This document shows, one piece after another, positions 58,865-64,000 of a stretch of 64,000 nt of DNA. The stretch is from contig JAYMSP010000012.1 of the NCBI GenBank assembly GCA_036897095.1, forward strand, positions 1 to 64,000, written 5' to 3'. The translations under genes were made by a program, and so were the position numbers. The notes under the pieces were generated by a model. The model had not been told where the DNA came from. It did not search any database and saw nothing but the letters and a program-made list of their open reading frames with translations. Source of the stretch: Plantago elongata (lineage: Eukaryota > Streptophyta > Magnoliopsida > Lamiales > Plantaginaceae). Each line of letters opens with the position of its first letter. Position 1 is the stretch's first letter.

Positions 58865-59690
58865 TGCCGCAATCGTCGTTCTCCTGTCCAACAACCGTCC
58901 CAGCATGTTCGATCTTCATCGACCGCCTCTGCAATTGCTCACGATCGTCGATCGCCCTCTTGTCCGACAGACAATCCTCCGTCCAGGTCTTCTTCTTTTG
59001 ATTACGCAGTGGATTTCTCTTCTTCTTATGCAGTTGAGCTATTTCTTCTCCTGCAGTCTACTGGTACTTTACTACACGCGTCATCAATTTCCTCGAGCTA
59101 CTGTCTCCGCTCCATTCTGAGATCAGATTAAGCTCCCAAAGTCGCACGTCCTGATTAAAAGGGTTCTCCTCGGTCCCAGATCAACCTGACGTGCCACCAG
59201 GCCATCCCCCACAACTTCGTAGTCCGAAGCTCCTTTTGTGGTTAGAGTTCGAGAGTTTTTTGTTCCATCTCCAGTCGTTCGAGTTAGCTGTCTAAAGCTC
59301 TTGCTCCCATGTATCTTGGACTATTGAGGTCACATGTTGACCCCTCTCTGCCTACTCAGGCTATCTCTATGTGATCACTTATTGATCCTTCTTTTTGGAT
59401 GTCTGCTCTAGGTGAACTTCTTCCACCCGACTCTTGCAGACTCGAGCACCTCACTGAAGTAGGGTATAATATTTGGGTCCTCATTGCCCATAACCAACTG
59501 CCCATGGTATCGTCCATCGTTCGGTCATACATTTTATCTCGCCTGCTCTTGTACAACATCGACGTAGAATGGCATGGATGAAATCTGTTGATTCTTACCT
59601 ATGAGTCGATTTTTCACTAAAGGACTCCCACAAGTACTGTTTGACGTTTTTCAGGACATTCTCAACGTTCATCAAACTCTCGTTTCGATT
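58865..59690. other. Unclassified, possibly retrotransposon-derived DNA
   Basis: GC-richer than its surroundings, with only short open frames and no domain recognised. Its position directly upstream of the GGGGGAGTGTTAGA junction at 59693 suggests it is the decayed interior of an LTR element. Confidence 0.3.
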
Positions 59691-59692
59691 GA

Positions 59693-59790
59693 GGGGGAGT
59701 GTTAGAAGTATAATTAGATTAGGACTCCTTAATGTTATTACTTAGAAGTATTATTGAATTAGGAATCATTATTATATCTAGCTATACATA
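59693..59790 (+). repeat. Probable polypurine tract and start of a 3' LTR, retrotransposon remnant
   Basis: GAGGGGGAGTGTTAGAAGTA has the usual form of a plant copia polypurine tract followed by an LTR beginning TGTTAGA. No partner LTR was found in the window and the 3' end is not resolved. It is a remnant only. Confidence 0.4.
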
Positions 59791-59792
59791 CT

Positions 59793-59816
59793 TGTGTGTG
59801 TGTGTGTGTGTGTGTG
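59793..59816. repeat. (TG)n microsatellite
   Basis: Twelve tandem TG dinucleotides. Confidence 0.95.
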
Positions 59817-60904
59817 ATTGATGAATGAGAAAGGGTAGGGAAAATCAAATACAAGATCACGGGGTTTTAAGAGTTTGGTCCCCTCGGGAATCATATATAT
59901 AGCTCCTCGCTCCACATGTTTGAGGTACACACTTAAAACTACAAAACTATGTATGCCCTTATAGAGAAGTTCAAGTATGTGCACCTAGCTCCTCGACTGT
60001 TAAGCCACTTTTAGTTTGTCTGATAAAGGACATAACCCAACTCTTCTGATATATACACTGCGAGTAGAAGATCCTAACTAGCGCAAGCACAAAGAGTAGG
60101 TGTTTTTTGTTTTGTAATATCATGACATTGTTGATGTGTGTGGAAATGAATTCAAAATACCATGGCTCCACCAACTCTAAAAATGTCTCAAATCATGCAC
60201 CCTTGACGCTTCGTTTGATTGGCTAAAACCCTATCTTAAAGACGATTTTGGGCCATAATCTCCGGTTTGTTACACATTTTTTGTTGGGCTTTTGGGGGCT
60301 AGTTACCCGGGATTTAGAATCGGGCAAGGCTGTGATTGGTCGAAAATGTCCAGTTGGACTACAAATCCAACGTTGCGAAATCCTGGAAATTTGTTGGGCC
60401 TGGGTGTAAGGCCATTTCTAGTTGGGCAAACAAGTCCATGTGCTCATGTAAGTGTGGGCCAGGAACATTTTTTTTCTTTTTATAAATAAGGTGGTTGCCT
60501 TTTTCCTGAAAAATTGAAATGCATAATGATAAAGATAAGCATGGGAGTATAATGGTATGAACACCCGTATAAATCATTTACGGAAATGTCATTGGCCTTT
60601 TTTATAATTAAATTTAATCAATGGAAGACCTAATTGAATTGAGTTGTGCTGATCAACCTCTTATTGTATTTTCTCAATGTAATGTCCAACTATGTAGTTT
60701 TAAATAAAATATTAAAATTAAATGACAAATTAATATTCATCGATTACTCATTCTTATTCAGTACAAAAATATTATAACCCTAATATGTAGTTTCTAAATA
60801 TTGTCCGGGTGGTCTCTTTTGCTATGTAAATCGTCACTAGGTCTCGTACGTAATATTAAGTTTTCTACCGTTTGTGATTATTTTCACTTTTGTAAGTCCA
60901 ATTC

Positions 60905-61126
60905 TATGGTTTCTCCTCAATGCACCACACCTTACCCGACGAAAAATTCAATAAATTCAAACAACATAAAGTTTGTCAAAAATATTTATGTTTAATATCA
61001 CCGTTTCAATAATTTTATGGTTTCCCCTCAATGCACCACACCTTACACGACGAGAAATTAAATAAATTCAAACAACATAAAGTTTGTCAAAAATAGTTAT
61101 GTTTAATATCACCGTTTCAATAATTT
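60905..61126. repeat. Tandem duplication, 111-bp unit, two copies
   Basis: Copies 60905-61015 and 61016-61126 share TATGGTTTC(T/C)CCTCAATGCA, CCACACCTTAC, CAAACAACATAAAGTTTGTC and AATATCACCGTTTCAATAAT. They differ at about six positions, so the duplication is fairly young. Confidence 0.92.
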
Positions 61127-61225
61127 TAGTGTTCCATTTTGATTAAAATAATAAGTAATTTTTATAATTAATTTCATTTCAGCGATATCCTTTAAAAAAA
61201 TCAATCTTAAAGTTTACTTAAATTA

Positions 61226-61310
61226 ACAATGAAGCGCAGCTTAGTTGGTTAGACGTTTCGTCTCAAACTATTAGGTCGGACTTCGAGTCACCTTTAACCG
61301 TTTAAAAAAA
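61226..61310 (+). mobile_element. Short tRNA-like SINE, copy 5
   Basis: AACAATGAAGCGCAGCTTAG, TTGGTTAGACG (the most tRNA-like box A of the five), a middle of about 20 bases, GGTCGGACTTCGAGTCACC (box B with one change), TTTAACCG and a run of eight A. Confidence 0.82.
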
Positions 61311-61499
61311 ATTACTCAAATTCACGTTTGTTTTCTTTCAATACTATTAAATTTATTTTATAATTTTTATTTACAAACTATAATTAAGAAGGAAATAGAA
61401 TTTGCAAATAATTCAATAAAATTAGATCCACCAAACCAAACGCCAAACAATATAAATAGTCTTGGCCCTGTATGAAGAACCTACAATCCAATTTCTTGA

Positions 61500-62410
61500 A
61501 GGCCTAGTTCAATACCCTAGCCTATGGGCCAGTAATGAAGGCCCATATAGGGAGCCTACTGTTAACTGAAAGCCTACTAGTTCAAGGCCCTACAGAATAT
61601 GAACTAAGCTCTTAACGCTTCGTTGAGTTTTGGGCTTTGTTTTGAGGTTAAAAATACAAAATTAGATTTCGTTTTTTGTCTTAAAGTTGTGACTTTGGAC
61701 TTGAATTCCGATTTTGTTCACTTATTTGTGTTGGGCTTAAGTTGAATTTTGGATAAGACCATTTTTATATTTTAACATTTGGTTAGGTGGATTTGACTTT
61801 GTTAAATTATTTGCAAACTTTACTACTACAAATTATTCATTTTCACACCAATTGTAGTTTGTGAATAAAAAAATTATGGTAGATTTATATAGTATCAAAG
61901 TCAAGAAACATAAATTTGAATAAAATTTATGATTGATTATTTTTAAATAATTTATTGAAATAAAATTAATTATAATTTTTTTTCAATCAACAATGCGACG
62001 TCAAACAAGAAGAGAAGACTTAAATTTTTGAAGGATTTAAAAATATTCAAAGTGGGCCAAAGCCATATGCAACAAATGGGCCACACAAACTTGCTGTCTT
62101 GATGCATATGGGCTAATCAGGGCTAGAATGAAGCCCAAAAGATTCTTGGGTTTTCCCAAAACTAGATTTCCTTACCATGCAGACAATTTTGACCAATCAC
62201 ATCGTTCTCTGTCCTCACATCCCGAGTAGCTAACCCCCTCAAATTCCACTGAAATATGTGAAACAAACAGAATGTTTTAGGCTTCAAAAAGCCGGCTTAA
62301 AGCGAACCAAACGATGTGTAAAGGCCTTGGAAAAGAGTCTATGGACCAGTTTCAAGGCCCAGATGAGGAGCCTACGGCAAATTGAAGGGCTAGTTCAAGA
62401 GCCCACGAAG
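61500..62410. repeat. Two diverged copies of a roughly 75-bp segment rich in GGCC
   Basis: About 61526-61600 (GAAGGCCCATATAGGGAGCC, then CTACTAGTTCAAGGCCCTAC) and 62340-62412 (CAAGGCCCAGATGAGGAGCC, then GGGCTAGTTCAAGAGCCCAC) are alike in order and wording. The DNA between is AT-rich without a gene. The origin is unknown. Confidence 0.55.
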
Positions 62411-62883
62411 AATGTTTCCGTTATAGTCAACTCGTTCTTCACCCATAAATTTTTTTAAAGGGTCAGGTACTACCCGTTTACAATAATACGACAATAGATA
62501 AATAATTACATAGTGTACGAAGTGAATATGGTTCAAAATGAAAATTTTAGTCGAATAAATTGTGTGATTTGGATCGCCAGTAAATTGCCATAGCCATCCT
62601 TGATGGCTGTATTTGAAAAGCCCGAGGTACAGGTTAGGCCAGTCCAATTACATTTAAGACACTGTTAAAGAGCCTACATTACGCTAGCCTAAGATGTATG
62701 CAGAAACTCAAATTCGCTATAGTAAGCCCACACATACACAATGCTAAAGACTGAACTGGTCAAAGAGGATGAAGCACTCAAAGGTACATTCACAGAGGCC
62801 AAAATGTTTAATTGTCCCAAAACTTGATATCAAAAGACAAACTAAAAAAAACCTAAAAGATAATAAATGCAATAGAGAAGTTC

Positions 62884-63358
62884 CTATGCAGCAGTTTTTG
62901 CCTTCTTTGGCATGCGATAGCCACCAACAACACAAGCATGGTCTCTCTCAAATGGCTCCAGAGTGACCTGCTCAGAGGGTTTGAAGTGATCTTCCTGTAA
63001 CTTCTTCACTTCCTGGGCAAATACAGCCTCCGCTGGAACAGTGGAGTCTATGCAGTTAGCCTGCAAAAAATCAATAGAGGAATTGGTACAGTTACTTAAA
63101 AGTTGAAGACCGTAAATAGTTATTGAAAAACATTAGTAAAGCCAATCCAAACTATCGGATTTGGTGGGGTTTATTACGATGATTACAAGACGAGGATTTC
63201 CTAATATCAGGAAAGACCTGTATTTTTATAAGAGAATTTCACAAAATTTTTTGCAACTATATAATAAAGAAAAGAGGTCCGTTAATAACCTTGATTGAAA
63301 TGACAAAGTGACCACCCGATTTCAAGAAGAAAGATGCATTTAGGGCCATGATTCTTGC
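62884..63358 (-). CDS. FIB: Fibrillarin, C-terminal two exons (partial)
   Basis: Exon 63358-63290 encodes [23 protein letters not shown] and exon 63060-62884 encodes [20 protein letters not shown] through the stop after [15 protein letters not shown]. Both match the C-terminal methyltransferase fold of fibrillarin, the SAM-dependent 2'-O-methylase of box C/D snoRNPs in the nucleolus (in plants also a Mediator-associated subunit). GT-AG sites bound the 229-base intron between them. The diagnostic phrases [16 protein letters not shown] and [19 protein letters not shown] are nearly invariant in plants. The N-terminal GAR domain and SAM-binding core lie beyond the right edge; no further exon is seen up to 64000, so the upstream intron is longer than 640 bases. 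That intron carries a candidate box C/D snoRNA. Confidence 0.95.
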
Positions 63359-63653
63359 CTGCAAGACAAAGTATAAATCAAAGAGAACATTCACGAATAG
63401 CATTAATGAATATGAGGTATGACAATTGACAAACTTTAACATCATATGTGAAGGGTTCATAATACAGTCTAAACACTAAGTTGCACTCTTCAGACTATCT
63501 GAGTCATGTAAACAAATGCATAGAAACTTCACATGGCCATAGTAACCAGCTAAGAAATTAAAGATTAAAACCTTAAAAAGACATCAGAAGAATCAAATGG
63601 AGAATATAGTCTTTGCCCTTGATAGAAAAATCAATTGAAATAAAAATAGCCAG

Positions 63654-63725
63654 AAGACATCAGAAACTCGGTTTTGCATCATTCAAGATGTAAGAAGGGG
63701 AATCCGAGTATATCATCATATGCTT
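63654..63725 (-). ncRNA. Candidate intronic box C/D snoRNA in fibrillarin
   Basis: Read on the minus strand: AAGCAT, box C ATGATGA (63719-63713), a guide TCGGATTCCCCTT (63707-63695), a D'-like CTTA (63694-63691), a C'-like ATGATGC (about 63685-63679), a second spacer CAAAACCGAGTTT, box D CTGA (63663-63660), then TGTCTT. The outer AAGCA and TG(T)CTT can pair with one bulge as the terminal stem. From memory of plant and animal large-subunit rRNA, the 13-nt guide is the exact complement of the conserved AAGGGGAATCCGA. The fifth base above D' would then select the third G of GGGG for 2'-O-methylation. Arabidopsis fibrillarin genes are known to host an intronic box C/D snoRNA (U60f); whether this is its orthologue I cannot say. 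D' and C' each have one mismatch. Confidence 0.72.
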
Positions 63726-64000
63726 AATGGAAAAATTAAAAGGAAATAAAATCCATCATCAGAGAGAGAACAACATTTTATCAATGTAAATTTGGTAAAC
63801 AGAATAAAACTCATCAACGATACAATACTTCTGACAAAAATGACAATTAAAATATAATTAATACATGGAAAAAGTAGGAAAAGATTGAGTGTTCTCACTA
63901 GTTCCATGAGCCTTGAAGCACACAGGTATGAAGCTCAATCTATCAAATTGGATGTAAGAAAACAAAGCTTGAAAAGAGTATGAATGCATAAAAAGGATGA

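Noticed and set aside
58646-59131. 161-codon plus-strand open frame
   Set aside because: Its first third is the translation of a 42-bp tandem repeat and the rest is serine-rich low-complexity sequence; no homologue recognised.
63716-63907. Minus-strand frame in the fibrillarin intron, considered as an exon
   Set aside because: Hydrophobic AT-rich translation with no similarity to fibrillarin's conserved upstream exons.

Overview
This is nuclear DNA from a flowering plant, most likely a eudicot. The genes carry spliced introns, the intergenic DNA is very AT-rich, five plant gene families can be read directly, and the space between genes is full of plant transposons (CACTA, Ty1/copia, hAT-type, Stowaway-type MITEs, tRNA-derived SINEs). 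I cannot fix the species.

Host genes, left to right: a single-exon zinc-finger homeodomain (ZF-HD) factor on the minus strand at 1973-2479; a ten-exon plastid GDT1/PAM71-type cation transporter on the minus strand at 7769-12581, whose exons join in phase into 363 residues; a class I BARLEY B RECOMBINANT/BASIC PENTACYSTEINE (BPC) GAGA-binding factor on the plus strand at 15259-16206, with a probable 5'UTR intron; a four-exon INDETERMINATE DOMAIN factor of the IDD14/15/16 (SGR5) clade on the plus strand at 35931-38924 (452 residues); and the last two coding exons of fibrillarin on the minus strand at 62884-63358, whose 5' part lies beyond the right edge. The fibrillarin intron that runs off the window holds a well-formed candidate box C/D snoRNA at 63654-63725. 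It carries a 13-nt stretch that, from memory of the conserved large-subunit rRNA sequence, is its exact complement.

Mobile DNA: the left edge is the end of a CACTA transposon (coding tail, subterminal repeats and terminus at 632), which abuts what looks like the primer-site end of a minus-strand gypsy-type LTR. Two Ty1/copia fossils lie on the minus strand at 25198-31856 and 48660-53421; each has paired LTRs and an exact 5-bp target duplication, and both are broken. A Stowaway-type MITE sits in only one LTR of the first. A 639-bp hAT-type element with an exact 8-bp target duplication is at 20037-20675. Five copies of a very short (about 80-95 bp) tRNA-like SINE are scattered over the window, plus one longer SINE at 41305-41532 and a decayed tRNA-Phe copy at 18211-18283.

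A further theme is local tandem duplication: two- to four-copy repeats of about 40-200 bp recur at 5.1-5.9, 13.7-14.6, 18.0-18.6, 43.0-43.4, 53.6-54.1, 58.6-58.9 and 60.9-61.1 kb. The host genes are unrelated in function (two developmental transcription factors, one chromatin-binding factor, a chloroplast manganese/calcium transporter, a nucleolar methyltransferase), and nothing suggests a gene cluster.
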